Source: Proteobacteria bacterium ST_bin16 (GTDB lineage: Bacteria > Pseudomonadota > Gammaproteobacteria > Burkholderiales > Nitrosomonadaceae). Taken from it: a stretch of 56,496 bases of DNA. Under the pieces are notes generated by a model. That model had not been told where the DNA came from and ran no database searches. It worked only from the letters and a program-made list of their open reading frames with translations. The position numbers were made by a program, and so were the translations under genes. Each line of letters begins with the position of its first letter. Positions within the stretch are counted from its first letter, which is position 1. Positions 33,807 to 44,033 of this stretch are shown here, one piece after another. The DNA lies in the NCBI GenBank assembly GCA_002083595.1, contig MSXT01000040.1, positions 1 through 56,496 of the forward strand, written 5' to 3'.

Positions 33807-34854
33807 ATGATGCATATCTCACATAAAAAAGAAATCCGTTCGCATACTTCATTGCGCGGTTGGGCAGCCATGATGGTTGTCTTCGTTCATTTTCGATACT
33901 ATTTGCATTCATCGATAGATCCCGATGAAATCACCCTGTATTTTTACAAAGGCTACCTCTGGGTTGATTTCTTCTTCATTCTCAGTGGATTCGTCATGGC
34001 CTATGTGTATGACATCGAACATCCCAGACGTTATAGCGTACGTGACACTTTGCATTATCTGATTGCCCGGATTGCTAGAATTTATCCCTTGCATTTCATT
34101 ACATTGGTGGCAACCATACTTTTCTTTACGCTGCTGGCACTGATCAACTGGGGATTGGGAAAAGAAGCCTGCTGCTTGTTCGATGACTCCTTACGCACAC
34201 CCGAATCACTAGCCGCCAACCTGTTTCTGATCCACTCGTGGGGCATGTTTGATTGGGTCACCTGGAATTTCCCCTCATGGTCGCTGAGCGCGGAATTTTT
34301 TTGCTATTTGCTCTTTGCCGCGCTTCTGACCATCAATGGCGATAACCGCAAGCATGTTGCTGTTCTTAGCACGTAACACGGTTTCTGCTTTGCCGGACAG
34401 ATACCTGACGTGTATTCAGATTGTTGCCTCTATCACACTGTTCCTTTCGCTCCACTTTGGTGTAACCGATGTTCTGGTAATTGGCTTGATGGCCTTGATC
34501 GTGTTGGTGACCTGGGAAGATCGCGGCTATCTATGCACCTGCCTCGATACGCGCGGCCTGCATACGATTGGGGTATTGTCATTCTCTATTTATATGTGGC
34601 ATTACCTGGTCCAGTTTGTTGCAAAACAGGATTGGGAAAGCATCACCGGGCTACCCGTGGAAAGTAGCGTAACGGGATCCATACTATTTGTGGCAGGCAT
34701 GTTCGGTTCGGCTATTTCGATCGCGATCTGGAGCTACCGGCACCTGGAAATGCCTACGCGTAAATGGATCAACTTCCGCCTGACCGGCTTGCTGGAAGCC
34801 AAATCCGCACCCGGCTGGCAACTGGCGTGGATACCGGGAGAGAGAAGAAGATAA
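33807..34854 (+). pseudogene. Acyltransferase 3 family protein, frameshifted
   Basis: Two frames cover one membrane acyltransferase (OafA/WecH type). The first (33807-34376) has the start SHTSLRGWAAMMVVFVHF, with the catalytic-type His, and FFFILSGFVMAYVY. The second (from about 34340 to 34854) has LGVLSFSIY-like VLSFSIYMWHYLVQF. They are in different reading frames, joined near 34340-34376. The joint also lacks the loop that usually follows SAEFFCYLLFAALL, so an internal deletion probably caused the frame change. Likely inactive unless a sequencing error explains it. Confidence 0.75.
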
Positions 34855-34900
34855 ACAGGCGCTGTTGTGGTGAAAATGGGTTTGAAGGGCCGCACCAAAA

Positions 34901-37900
34901 TCATTGAGCGGCAACAACACTCGCATTCCGGTTCACATCCTGAATACGCTCGACGATTTGCCGGCTCAATGCATCGCCAAAAACACCGGCCACGCCGAGC
35001 TCGTGATAATGGTTAAACGGTGTCTCGAAAATCACGCGCGGTTCCATAACGCCGTTTTTCACCAGATACTCGACGATCTCATTCAAGAAAGTCATTTGAT
35101 CGGCATTCAAACTAGGTTGTTGCGCTAAAAAACCGGCAAAAACAGCTTTAGCGGCATTGCGATTCAACCCGACGACCGAGCGCACCAGCTTGCCCAGCGG
35201 CTCTTCACCATAAATGTGGGCATACTTCTCTTTGGGGATTGGGCCATTCTCAGCGAACAAAATGGTTTCCAACGCGGCAATGTCGGTTGGCGTAATCGGT
35301 TCGTTATTTCTCAAGCGGCGAATCGTGACGTGATCCTGATGTTCGCGAATGAAGCGCTGCACGCGGTCACGATAGTTTTGCAAATTCGGATCGCGCCGCA
35401 CGATCTTGTATTCTGCTTGATCTTCTTTGAGCAATTTATCGGTGAAATGAGTATACACATCCGCTTTTTTCTCGGCATCGGCAAACTGAATCAACCCCCG
35501 CAGCTTTATCCTGACTCCTTCCAGCATCGGTAACGTAACATCCTGCCACCAAGCATCGGTTTGCAAATCCTGAATCAATACCAATTGCGCAGCCACGCTG
35601 GGAATCGCCGATTTCTCTTCCAAGCCTTGGGCTATTTCACGCACCTTGAATTGATCACTTGCTAGCGCTGGACTATTCCGCAATAGCGCGATCTGCAAAT
35701 TCAAAATCAGCAAATCAAAGCGTCGCGCGAATTCGTCGTCATCATCCTCGGTAGGCAATCCGCTGATGTGCTCCGCCAGCACGTTCAAATCATCTTGATC
35801 CAGTTTCTGCCACACCTCTTTTTGTGCGTATTTTTCCACTGCCTGGCGCTGCTTGCGCACGATAAAATTGTTCAAATTCAGCGCAGCCACCGCGTCGTGC
35901 AATTGTGTTTTCAATTGCACGGCAAAATCCTGGGGAGCGGCATCTTGAACAGACTCGTTTTGAAGCGCGGCAACCAATTCCAATCGTCGTTTGAAAATCT
36001 TTTGTCTCACCGATTCTTGCACAGCAGCAGCATATCCGGCGGGATGCGCATCAAAAAATTCCAAATTCTGGCAGTAATCGAAAATGATGAATTCTTTCTT
36101 GTGCTCTCCCGGAGCGAACAAATCCTCGCACATGCGCGTGCCGCGTCCGATCATCTGCCAGAATTTGACGCGCGAGCGCACTAGCTTGAAAAACACCAAA
36201 TTAACGACTTCCGGCACGTCGATGCCGGTGTCGAGCATATCGACCGACACGGCAATCTGCGGAAACCGTTGCTTGAGGCTGAACTCATCGATCAGGTCTT
36301 GTGCGTATTTCACTGAAAAATCGATTTTCTGACAGAACTTACCGGCATAATGCGGGTAATTCTTGTCGAATTGCTCAACGATAAAATCCGCGTGCTTGCT
36401 GTTCTTGGCAAAAATGATGGTTTTGCCGAGCTTGTCGCCGCCTGCCACCTTGATACCGTTCTCCATTAAGTGCATCAGTACTTTGTTGACGGTATCCACA
36501 TTAAATAACCACTGATTGAGCGCTGGCAAATCGATGACTTCCTTCAATCCGCCGCTTTCCTCATCGTAGAAACGCTCCTGTTGTTCATATTCTTCCTGCT
36601 CTTCCGGCGGCAAGTCGTGATAACGAATGCCTTCGCGCTGGAATTTGAGCGGCACCGAAATTGCGCGCGGCGGCACCAGAAATTCATCATCTACCGCTTG
36701 TTCCAGTTCATAGGCATACGTCGGCTGGTGATCATCGAGTTCAAATAGCCGGTAGGTATTGCGATCCACCTCACCGCGCGGCGTGGCGGTCAATCCCAGC
36801 AGCAGCGCATCGAAATAATCGAAAATCGTGCCGTACTTCTGGTACACCGAACGGTGCGCCTCGTCGATGATCACCAGATCGAAATGCGCCACACTGAAAG
36901 GTTCCTTGAGTTCGCGTCGCGTACCGTCGATGCAGTTCAACATTGCCGGATAAGTGGAAAACAGCACGCGCGCATCTTCCTCGGTTTTGTCGAGCAAGCT
37001 CGCTACCGATACCTGCGGCAAGTGTTTGTTGAACTCACGCTTGGCCTGACGCACCAATGCTTTGCGATCCGCTAGAAACAATACGCGCCGCACCCAGCTG
37101 GCGCGCATCAGCATGTCGACCAGCGCAATCGCCAAGCGGGTCTTACCGGTACCGGTAGCCATTACAATCAAGCTTTTGCGCTTGCGGTCTCGGCCAAAAT
37201 GCTCCATCACTCGCGCTGCCGCTTCGATTTGGTAATACCGCCCGGTAATCTCGTGTTTCGGTTGCAATGCGCTCAGCGGCTGGCGCGCCGTGCGTTGATG
37301 AATGCGCCATTGCAATTCTTCGCGCGTGGCGAAACCCTGCACTTCGCGCGGCGGATAAAAACTGTCGTCCCACAGCCAGGTGGTATAGCCATTGGAGTAA
37401 TAAATCAGCGGACGCTGGCCAAATTGCTGCTCCAGGCAATGCGCATACAATTCCGCCTGATGTTTGCCGGCGGCCGGGTCTTTACGGGTCTTTTTCGCTT
37501 CCACCAGCGCCAGCGGCTTGCCATCCTCGCCCCACAACACATAATCGGCATAACCGGTACCGTTGCGCGCGCCGCTGGCAACCGGCATGCACTCCCGCAC
37601 TTCAAATTCCTCGACATCCGGCGCTTTCGGATCCCAACCCGCTTCGCGCAGCATCACGTCGATCATCAGCTCGCGCGTCTGCGCTTCGGTATATTCACCG
37701 CTACCAATGGTTCTTTGATTGGTTTGCTTGAGTTGCTGCAATGCTTCCAGTTGCGCACGCAATTGCGCCAGCTCCGTTTCGGTGCGCGTCAACTTGTCAT
37801 GCGCAACCGCGGCGGCGGCATCCTTGGCGGCCAGTTCCTGCTGGATTTGCTCTAGCTGCTGCGCGGTAAATGGCGGAGCCTGTGCCTCAACCTGCGATAA

Positions 37901-38317
37901 CCAGTCGGCTTGAAACGGTTGCGGCGTAATATTGCCGCGCGTATACACCCGCGCCAGCCAGCCGAGGAAGCTATGCAACGCCATCGCGGCTTTCAAGCTT
38001 TCTTCGCTGGAAATAGACTGATCGCCATGCGCGGCGACATTGCCAAGCCGATGGATGAATTTGATATCGTGAAATAGCCCTTGCCGGATGGCATTGGCAA
38101 ATGTCGGCTCGTGAATCATGGCCGCCAGGCTTTTTTCATACGGTGTTTTAAGCGCCGTATCGTTGGCAAATAGCCAGCGCAGCGACAATTCCAACGTGCG
38201 CCGCGCATAAATCGCCGCCGTACGCGGATCGCGCAAGGCATAACTCTCCGCCTGACAAGCGGAGTCCAGCAGAAAAGTCCAGTGATCTGCCAGAAAGTCA
38301 AAGTTGGACGGCTTCAC
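34901..38317 (-). CDS. hsdR: Type I restriction enzyme R subunit (HsdR, EcoEI-like)
   Basis: 1138 aa if it starts at GTG 38317 (VKPSNFDFLADHW), where family similarity begins; the frame runs on to 38428 and overlaps the GIY-YIG gene. Order: N-terminal DUF4145-like helical domain, coiled coil (about 165-210), PD-(D/E)xK nuclease (DYVLWGEDGKPLALVEAKKT), SF2 helicase with MATGTGKTRLAIAL (about 380), DEAH box IIDEAHRS (about 485) and QMIGRGTRMCEDLF, and an EcoEI-type C-terminal domain. It translocates and cuts unmethylated DNA with HsdMS. Confidence 0.94.
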   Translation of the reverse strand: MKPSNFDFLADHWTFLLDSACQAESYALRDPRTAAIYARRTLELSLRWLFANDTALKTPYEKSLAAMIHEPTFANAIRQGLFHDIKFIHRLGNVAAHGDQSISSEESLKAAMALHSFLGWLARVYTRGNITPQPFQADWLSQVEAQAPPFTAQQLEQIQQELAAKDAAAAVAHDKLTRTETELAQLRAQLEALQQLKQTNQRTIGSGEYTEAQTRELMIDVMLREAGWDPKAPDVEEFEVRECMPVASGARNGTGYADYVLWGEDGKPLALVEAKKTRKDPAAGKHQAELYAHCLEQQFGQRPLIYYSNGYTTWLWDDSFYPPREVQGFATREELQWRIHQRTARQPLSALQPKHEITGRYYQIEAAARVMEHFGRDRKRKSLIVMATGTGKTRLAIALVDMLMRASWVRRVLFLADRKALVRQAKREFNKHLPQVSVASLLDKTEEDARVLFSTYPAMLNCIDGTRRELKEPFSVAHFDLVIIDEAHRSVYQKYGTIFDYFDALLLGLTATPRGEVDRNTYRLFELDDHQPTYAYELEQAVDDEFLVPPRAISVPLKFQREGIRYHDLPPEEQEEYEQQERFYDEESGGLKEVIDLPALNQWLFNVDTVNKVLMHLMENGIKVAGGDKLGKTIIFAKNSKHADFIVEQFDKNYPHYAGKFCQKIDFSVKYAQDLIDEFSLKQRFPQIAVSVDMLDTGIDVPEVVNLVFFKLVRSRVKFWQMIGRGTRMCEDLFAPGEHKKEFIIFDYCQNLEFFDAHPAGYAAAVQESVRQKIFKRRLELVAALQNESVQDAAPQDFAVQLKTQLHDAVAALNLNNFIVRKQRQAVEKYAQKEVWQKLDQDDLNVLAEHISGLPTEDDDDEFARRFDLLILNLQIALLRNSPALASDQFKVREIAQGLEEKSAIPSVAAQLVLIQDLQTDAWWQDVTLPMLEGVRIKLRGLIQFADAEKKADVYTHFTDKLLKEDQAEYKIVRRDPNLQNYRDRVQRFIREHQDHVTIRRLRNNEPITPTDIAALETILFAENGPIPKEKYAHIYGEEPLGKLVRSVVGLNRNAAKAVFAGFLAQQPSLNADQMTFLNEIVEYLVKNGVMEPRVIFETPFNHYHELGVAGVFGDALSRQIVERIQDVNRNASVVAAQ

Positions 38318-38357
38318 ATCGAGGCGCTCATTATAATTATCTTCACAAACAAGGGCT

Positions 38358-38651
38358 TTACAAAAGACTCGAGTATAAATCCTGCCAGTCAGGATTGACC
38401 GTTTCGATTCTGCTGATTTTCCAGACACGTTTCCAATTCTTCATCGCTTTTTCCCGGCTGATCGCGGAATCCATCGTTTCATGCAACTCATACCAGACCA
38501 ACTGATGCACCTGATATTTCTTGGTAAAACCATCCGCCAAATCATGCTTGTGCTCCCAAACTCGCCGGATGAGATTCGATGTCACGCCGATGTACAACGT
38601 GCCATTCTTTTTGCTGGCCAGCATATAAACCGCCGGTCGTTTTTCAGTCAT
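38358..38651 (-). CDS. GIY-YIG nuclease domain protein
   Basis: 97 aa single-domain nuclease. The GIY-YIG core is VYMLASKKNGTLYIGVTSNL, followed by RRVWEHK with the catalytic Arg and a later Glu in REKAMKNWKR. It lies between hsdS and hsdR and directly downstream of the repeat array. Such stand-alone proteins have no fixed role. Here it may have arrived with the repeats rather than as part of the restriction system. Confidence 0.88.
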   Translation of the reverse strand: MTEKRPAVYMLASKKNGTLYIGVTSNLIRRVWEHKHDLADGFTKKYQVHQLVWYELHETMDSAISREKAMKNWKRVWKISRIETVNPDWQDLYSSLL

Positions 38652-38743
38652 GTTCTAACAGTCATTCCACTTCAAGCCGGCATGATCGCCATAAACTACA
38701 CCCAACCACCCGTCATACGATCATTCGTCATGCCCCCTGCACC

Positions 38744-39388
38744 CGTCATACCGGCGCCGGCCGGTATCCACATCACACCATCATGCGTGACATCAGCTTT
38801 ACCGCGAATGGATCCTGGCCTGCGCCAGGATGACGGGGTCACGGTGTAATTTTTGCCGTCATGCCGATACCCCCCGCAAGTACGACAATCCTAAATCTGC
38901 CGCAACCACCATGATCACCATCCCATTACAACCACCACAGCCCTCACCCCGCCATCCGTCATACCGGCGAAGGCCGGTATCCACATCCACACCACTATGC
39001 ATAGCATCAACTCCACTGCAAATGGATTCTGGCCTACGCCAGAATGACGGGGTCATGGGGTCATTTTTGCAGTTATGCCGGTACCCGCCTCAAGCATGAC
39101 GATCCAGATCTGCCGCAACCACCATGATCACCATCCCATTACAACCACCACAGCCCTCACCCCGCCATCCGTCATACCGGCGAAGGCCGGTATCCACATC
39201 CACACCACCATGCATGGCATCAACTCCACCGCAAATGGATTCTGGCCTACGCCAGAATGACGGGGTCACGGTGTAATTTTTGCCGTCATGCCAGTAACCG
39301 CCGCAAGCCAGACAATCCCAAATCTGCCGCAACCACCAAAACCCCCACCCAGCCATCCGTCATACCGGCGCAGGCCGGTATCCACAAT
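38744..39388. repeat. Tandem BIME/REP-like repeat array
   Basis: Four units start at 38744, 38957, 39170 and 39358 (periods 213, 213 and 188; the last is partial). Each full unit holds two inverted palindromes, CCGGCGAAGGCCGG-type and TTCTGGC..GCCAGAATGACGG-type, and shares the spacer text CCACCATGATCACCATCCC. Units 2 and 3 are nearly identical. The array fills the 774-base gap between hsdS and the GIY-YIG gene and holds no convincing gene. Confidence 0.92.
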
Positions 39389-39425
39389 ATCCAGTCTATA
39401 CAAATTTATTTCTAACAATCATCAT

Positions 39426-40610
39426 CTATGCAACCTGGTTTAATTCACCACGAAATGCGCGTTGAGTTAAGCTAGTAAAAAGAGTCTGCATTTCGTTCTT
39501 ATCACTTGCCAACTTCTCTTTAGTGCTCTTCATATGATGAACTATGTGACTAAATTTCTTCTGCAACTCAATATCAGGTAAAGGAATCACCAAACCTCTC
39601 AGGATTTCCAAATTAATATTCTTCTGTGCTGATTCAGGTGCAGCATCTTCGATAATCTTCTGTAAAAACCCAAGCCAAGCTTGTACATACTCGACAGTTA
39701 CCAATTCAATGGGGGTAAAACCAACAATGCTGTCGGGAAAGCAGGCATCAAATTCCAATATTCCCGTATTGGCAATATTTGCAGCAATCGTAATACACAA
39801 AGTACCAATAGGCCATTTCTTACTTTGTCTCAATCCGACATCAGAATAAGTTGATTTGTATTCCGAAATGTATCCACCAGAATTTGCGACATCACCAGTT
39901 TGTATCAATGGATGAATACCACCTAATAAAACCGGATCATTTCGTGGTCTATGTTTTGATTTACCTCGATCAAGCTGACCAACAGAACCAAAACTTACCA
40001 AGTCCCATCCCTTCGGATTCATCACCGGATCACCAAACATATCCAGAAAAACAGAGCGCAGGAGTTGGTCGGTGAGGTCGATGGCTTGCTGCCGTTTGCG
40101 GCGTATGGAATCGGCCTTGTCCAGAATCGCAGCAATGCGTTTTTGTTCTTCCAGAGATGGAAGTGAAATTTCCAGTCTTACTACATCTTTGGGATATAAA
40201 TGAATACCTTTAACCAAATCCCTAATGCGGGGCTTTGCTTCATCACTTTTTAACCAGAAATTTACATAAGCTGAATCTGCCAATTCAGGTTTCGGTCGTA
40301 CAATTAACCACTCACCAGTTGCAATAACACCGTCAACCTTCTCGCAAGCTCTAAATTGCTTAGAACCAACATAATCAGCGTTGTGTGCAGCGTTTAATAT
40401 CAATGAGTCGCCTTGCCTCAGTTTTTTCTTGGAATTCCTTTTGTAGAATACGGTATCAACAAATGATTCAAAGGAACCCTTAAATTCACCATTTTCTGTG
40501 ACATCTTTTATCTTTAGAATTGGTAGGCCTTCGCTCCGCTGTTCATTTTTCGATGGCGTTTTGCCATTAAATACATCCGCAATATCACCAATAGTAACAA
40601 CTGAAATCAC
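39426..40610 (-). CDS. hsdS: Type I restriction-modification specificity subunit HsdS
   Basis: 394 aa. Two target-recognition domains: the first starts VTIGDIADVFNGKTPSKN, the second at GWDLVSFGSVGQLDRGKS. They are separated by the helical conserved region LPSLEEQKRIAAILDKADSI and closed by LPDIELQKKFSHIVHHMKS. It sets the DNA target of the complex. Its start overlaps the hsdM stop by 4 bases. Methylation target cannot be read from sequence. Confidence 0.93.
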   Translation of the reverse strand: MISVVTIGDIADVFNGKTPSKNEQRSEGLPILKIKDVTENGEFKGSFESFVDTVFYKRNSKKKLRQGDSLILNAAHNADYVGSKQFRACEKVDGVIATGEWLIVRPKPELADSAYVNFWLKSDEAKPRIRDLVKGIHLYPKDVVRLEISLPSLEEQKRIAAILDKADSIRRKRQQAIDLTDQLLRSVFLDMFGDPVMNPKGWDLVSFGSVGQLDRGKSKHRPRNDPVLLGGIHPLIQTGDVANSGGYISEYKSTYSDVGLRQSKKWPIGTLCITIAANIANTGILEFDACFPDSIVGFTPIELVTVEYVQAWLGFLQKIIEDAAPESAQKNINLEILRGLVIPLPDIELQKKFSHIVHHMKSTKEKLASDKNEMQTLFTSLTQRAFRGELNQVA

Positions 40611-42136
40611 AACATCTCCCTCAACACTCTCAAATCCTCTTGAATCTCCACCTCCAGCGCTTCCAATTGATCCAGAATCACCAGCGGCGATTCATAGTCC
40701 ACTGGCTGATATTCAATTTCCCGGTAGCGATTGATCGACAGGTCGTATTGGTTGGCGACAATGTCCGTCTTGCTCACCGCAAAAGCCTGTTGTTTTTTAT
40801 CCTCAAAGCCATGTTGGGTCGTTTTCCACTGCTCATACCGGGCAATAATATCCGGAATATTATTTCTGGCATGAAGCGCTGGATTCCCGCTTGCGCGGGA
40901 ATGACGGATGAGTTCCTGCTGTTGTTCCGGCGTTAATAGCGGTTCGCGCTTGTCGTCCAGGCTGTAACCGTCGGCCTGCATGTCATAAAACCATACTTTA
41001 TCCGTGCCGCCGGAGTCGGTACGGGTGAAGATCAGAATCGCGGTCGACACGCCGGCGTACGGTTTAAATACGCCGGCGGGCATGGAGATGACGGCGTAGA
41101 GCTGGTGTTGTTCCACCAGGGTTTGGCGTAGTTGCCGGTGTGCGTTGCTGGAGCCGAACAGCACGCCGTCCGGCACGATGCAGGCGCAGCGCCCGCCGGG
41201 TTTGAGTTGTTGCAGGAACAGGCTGATGAACAGCAGTTCGGTTTTTTTGGTTTTGCACACTTGCAGCAGATCCTTGGCGGTGCCATCGAAATCGAGCGAG
41301 CCTTTGAACGGCGGATTGGCCAGGATCAGCGTGTAGGCATTGCGATGCAACGAATGGTCTTCGCTGAGACTGTCGCGATTCTCAATCGACGGGTTGTCGA
41401 TGCCGTGCAGCGTCATATTCATCGCACCGATGCGCAGCATGGACGAATCGAAATCCGCGCCGTGGAACATGTGATGGTGGAAGTGTTCCTTCAACGATTC
41501 ATCCAGCAGCATGGTTTTGTGGTGCCGTTCCAGATATTCCGCCGCCGCGACCAGATAACCGCAGGTGCCGCACGCCGGGTCGCCGATGATGTCCTTAGGC
41601 GTAGGCGCGGTGAGTTCCACCATCAGTTTAATGATATGCCGTGGCGTGCGGAATTGCCCGTTCTGCCCGGCGGTGGCGATCTTGGACAACATGTATTCGT
41701 ACAGATCGCCCTTGGTGTCGCGGTCGTGCATCGGGATGGCGTCGATCATGTTGGTGACTTTATCCAGCAGCGCCGGGGTCGGGATGATGAACACCGCATC
41801 CTTCATGAAGCGCGTGTACGCACTCTCGGCACGGCCATTGAGCGATTTGATGAAGGGAAACACCTGATCGCGGAACACGGCGAACTTGCGCTCGGGATCA
41901 AAATCCTTGAAGCACGACCAGCGCAGATCGCTTTGATCGGATTCAAAAACAGGGTTCTCAATCGGTTCGCCAAGCAGGCTGGCTTGTTTTTCCTTCGCTG
42001 TATGCAACTCATCCAGGCGCTTGGCGAACAATAAATAGGTGATCTGCTCGATCACCGACAGCGGATTGGATACGCCGCCCGACCAAAAGGTGTTCCAGAT
42101 TTGATCGACTTGATTTTTGATGACGCCGGTAATCAT
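40607..42136 (-). CDS. hsdM: Type I restriction-modification methyltransferase HsdM
   Basis: 509 aa N6-adenine methyltransferase. SAM motif I is DPACGTCGYLVAAAEYL (about 184; the usual GTGG is GTCG here), and catalytic motif IV is ILANPPFKG (about 273). N-terminal helical bundle INQVD..LFAKRLDEL is typical. Residues about 411-420 (IRHSRASGNPAL) come from a REP-like repeat inserted in frame (40880-40907). First gene of the hsdM-hsdS-hsdR operon. Confidence 0.93.
   Translation of the reverse strand: MITGVIKNQVDQIWNTFWSGGVSNPLSVIEQITYLLFAKRLDELHTAKEKQASLLGEPIENPVFESDQSDLRWSCFKDFDPERKFAVFRDQVFPFIKSLNGRAESAYTRFMKDAVFIIPTPALLDKVTNMIDAIPMHDRDTKGDLYEYMLSKIATAGQNGQFRTPRHIIKLMVELTAPTPKDIIGDPACGTCGYLVAAAEYLERHHKTMLLDESLKEHFHHHMFHGADFDSSMLRIGAMNMTLHGIDNPSIENRDSLSEDHSLHRNAYTLILANPPFKGSLDFDGTAKDLLQVCKTKKTELLFISLFLQQLKPGGRCACIVPDGVLFGSSNAHRQLRQTLVEQHQLYAVISMPAGVFKPYAGVSTAILIFTRTDSGGTDKVWFYDMQADGYSLDDKREPLLTPEQQQELIRHSRASGNPALHARNNIPDIIARYEQWKTTQHGFEDKKQQAFAVSKTDIVANQYDLSINRYREIEYQPVDYESPLVILDQLEALEVEIQEDLRVLREML
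40880..40907. repeat. REP-like palindrome inside hsdM
   Basis: GGATTCCCGCTTGCGCGGGA then ATGACGG: a perfect CCCGC / GCGGG hairpin with the flanks GGATT and AATGACGG shared with the array at 38744-39388. It is translated as RHSRASGNP in HsdM. Confidence 0.88.
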
Positions 42137-42418
42137 GGTTTGGACACTTGTGCTCTATCGTGGAAAACCGCAGCGTACAACAACCGGCACGGAAAATGAA
42201 CGGAAATCTGGCGCCAGGCATTCAGCACTCCATCGGTTAGCGTCAGGTATTCGCCTAGTGTAAAAAAATATTACTGTTTAACCATCCTCTCCTGTCAACG
42301 AATAGTAATCTGCCTCGTTAATTGCTCTCAAATGAAAGGCTCCCGGCTTGATGGGAGCGCCAGAATTGCAGCTTTACAAAAAATTTAACTTATAAAACAT
42401 GCCCGCTCCGTGCGCGTT

Positions 42419-43525
42419 ATGAAAAAACTTAGTATTGCCTATACCTGTAACGTAAGAAAACCATGGATGGAAGACGAGCGCTATGGTGAGTTTGAAGGTC
42501 CTGATACCATCAAAGCGGTGACGGCAGCGTTGGAACGCATCGGCGCGAATGTCGAATTGATCGATGTCGGGCCGGATATTTACGCGCAGCTCGAACAGCG
42601 CAAAGAACAAATCGATTTGGTCTTCAATAACACCGAAGGGCTGGATGAAAAGGAATTGCGCGAAGCTATCGTGCCATTCTTTTGCGAACACCTCCATATT
42701 CCCTACACCGGCAGCAGCCCCAAGACTTTCATCAACAAGATGGATAAGGCGACGGCCAAAAAGATCGTTACGTATGACGATGTGCCGACCGCACGCTTCC
42801 AGCTCATGCTACCCGGAGAGCAGCTCGGCGATTTAGCTTTCCCGTTGATGGTCAAGCCCTACAGCGAGGGTACCAGCATCGGCATCAGCCAAAAGAGCAA
42901 AGTGCACACGGTTGCAGAACTCAATGAAGCCGTGGGCGCGGTTTATGCACAATTCAACCAACCGGCGCTCGTTGAAGAATTCCTGCCCGGCAACGAATAC
43001 ACCATCGGCTTGATTGGTCATTATGTGCTGCCCATCCTTGAAATCGACTTCGCCAAGATTCCCGGACAACCGCATGTGCGCGACCCGCATGTAAAAGATA
43101 TCGAGAATCCCTACATCTCGCATCTCGATTGGAGCGAAAAAGCGAAAAGCTACGCGAAAATCGCCATTGAGGCGCATGAAGCGCTTGAGGTGCGCGACTA
43201 TAACCGCATGGATTTCCGCGAACGCGACGGCCAGCTGTATTTCCTGGAAGCCAATGTGATTCCTGGCGTTCACCCAACCGAAGCGGATTTGACCAACATG
43301 TGCCGTCACGCCAACATCGCGCACAACGACATGATCGCGCTGATCGTTTACACCGCCGTACAGCGGCTCTCGCTCAGGTACCCGGAACGATTCGCAGGAA
43401 AAACCGAAGTGCTCGAAAACCTGGTGAATCAGGCCATCGGCAAAGCGGCCAAAGCAGGCACCGTCACCTATCGTGACCAGGTGTACACCCTTTTAGGAAA
43501 ACCAACGGCAGAGCACACATCATGA
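42419..43525 (+). CDS. D-Ala-D-Ala-ligase-like ATP-grasp enzyme
   Basis: 368 aa from ATG 42419; a GTG three codons earlier is an alternative. N-terminal pre-ATP-grasp region (VFNNTEGLDEKELREAIVPF, YTGSSPKTFINKMDKATAKK), ATP-binding LMVKPYSEGTSIGIS and EEFLPGNEYTIGLIG, and the metal-binding end RMDFRERDGQLYFLEANVIPG. It should join two amino acids, or an amino acid and another acid, through an acyl phosphate. It differs from housekeeping Ddl by its context: GNAT and DapF-like genes follow. Confidence 0.85.
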   Translation: MKKLSIAYTCNVRKPWMEDERYGEFEGPDTIKAVTAALERIGANVELIDVGPDIYAQLEQRKEQIDLVFNNTEGLDEKELREAIVPFFCEHLHIPYTGSSPKTFINKMDKATAKKIVTYDDVPTARFQLMLPGEQLGDLAFPLMVKPYSEGTSIGISQKSKVHTVAELNEAVGAVYAQFNQPALVEEFLPGNEYTIGLIGHYVLPILEIDFAKIPGQPHVRDPHVKDIENPYISHLDWSEKAKSYAKIAIEAHEALEVRDYNRMDFRERDGQLYFLEANVIPGVHPTEADLTNMCRHANIAHNDMIALIVYTAVQRLSLRYPERFAGKTEVLENLVNQAIGKAAKAGTVTYRDQVYTLLGKPTAEHTS

Positions 43526-43974
43526 TTGTATCGATCTCCAAGGAACTGCACGCCAGCCTGATAAAAATTGCGCTGCAAGACATTGGTTCCATGTACGAAG
43601 CAGCCATTCGCGATGAACTGGAAGACATCGCGCGCGGTAAGAATTTTGGCGTTTGCGCCATGGATGACGGCCAACCGGTCGGTTATGCCATCGCCAGAAA
43701 GACAGTTGATACCTATCACCTGCTGACATTGGCGGTTGATAAGGAACATCGCAGTAAAGGGTTCGGCTCTCTGATGCTGGATAGTATTTTCGCGGAGATC
43801 GAGCGGCAAGGCGGAAAAATCCTCAATGTCGTAACCGACGCCGATGCCAATGAAAGTTTGCGGTTTTATCTGAAAAACGGCTTTGCCTTGACCGGTATTG
43901 TGCAGGAAGAATTTATCCCGGGCGTAGCCCAGGCGCATCTCACAAGACGGGCGGGCTACAGGCCCTTTAGCTAG
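43522..43974 (+). CDS. GNAT-family N-acetyltransferase
   Basis: 150 aa. The acetyl-CoA site TLAVDKEHRSKGFGSLMLDSI (motif A, R/Q-x-x-G-x-G/A variant HRSKGFGS) and the second half VVTDADANESLRFYLKNGFAL are clear. Its start overlaps the ligase stop by 4 bases (ATGA), which indicates coupled translation and a joint pathway. Confidence 0.87.
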   Translation: MIVSISKELHASLIKIALQDIGSMYEAAIRDELEDIARGKNFGVCAMDDGQPVGYAIARKTVDTYHLLTLAVDKEHRSKGFGSLMLDSIFAEIERQGGKILNVVTDADANESLRFYLKNGFALTGIVQEEFIPGVAQAHLTRRAGYRPFS

Positions 43975-44033
43975 GCAAGTAAGCAGTACTTCTTGCCATT
44001 TCATAACGATGCATTCAAGAGACGGACTGGATC

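Noticed and set aside
38744..39388. CRISPR array
   Set aside because: Repeat units are about 200 bases with paired palindromes, not 28-37-base repeats with unique spacers, and no cas gene is near.
41132..42034. A 300-codon plus-strand frame opposite hsdM
   Set aside because: It lies fully antisense to the conserved methyltransferase, has no ribosome site and its composition is that of a shadow frame.
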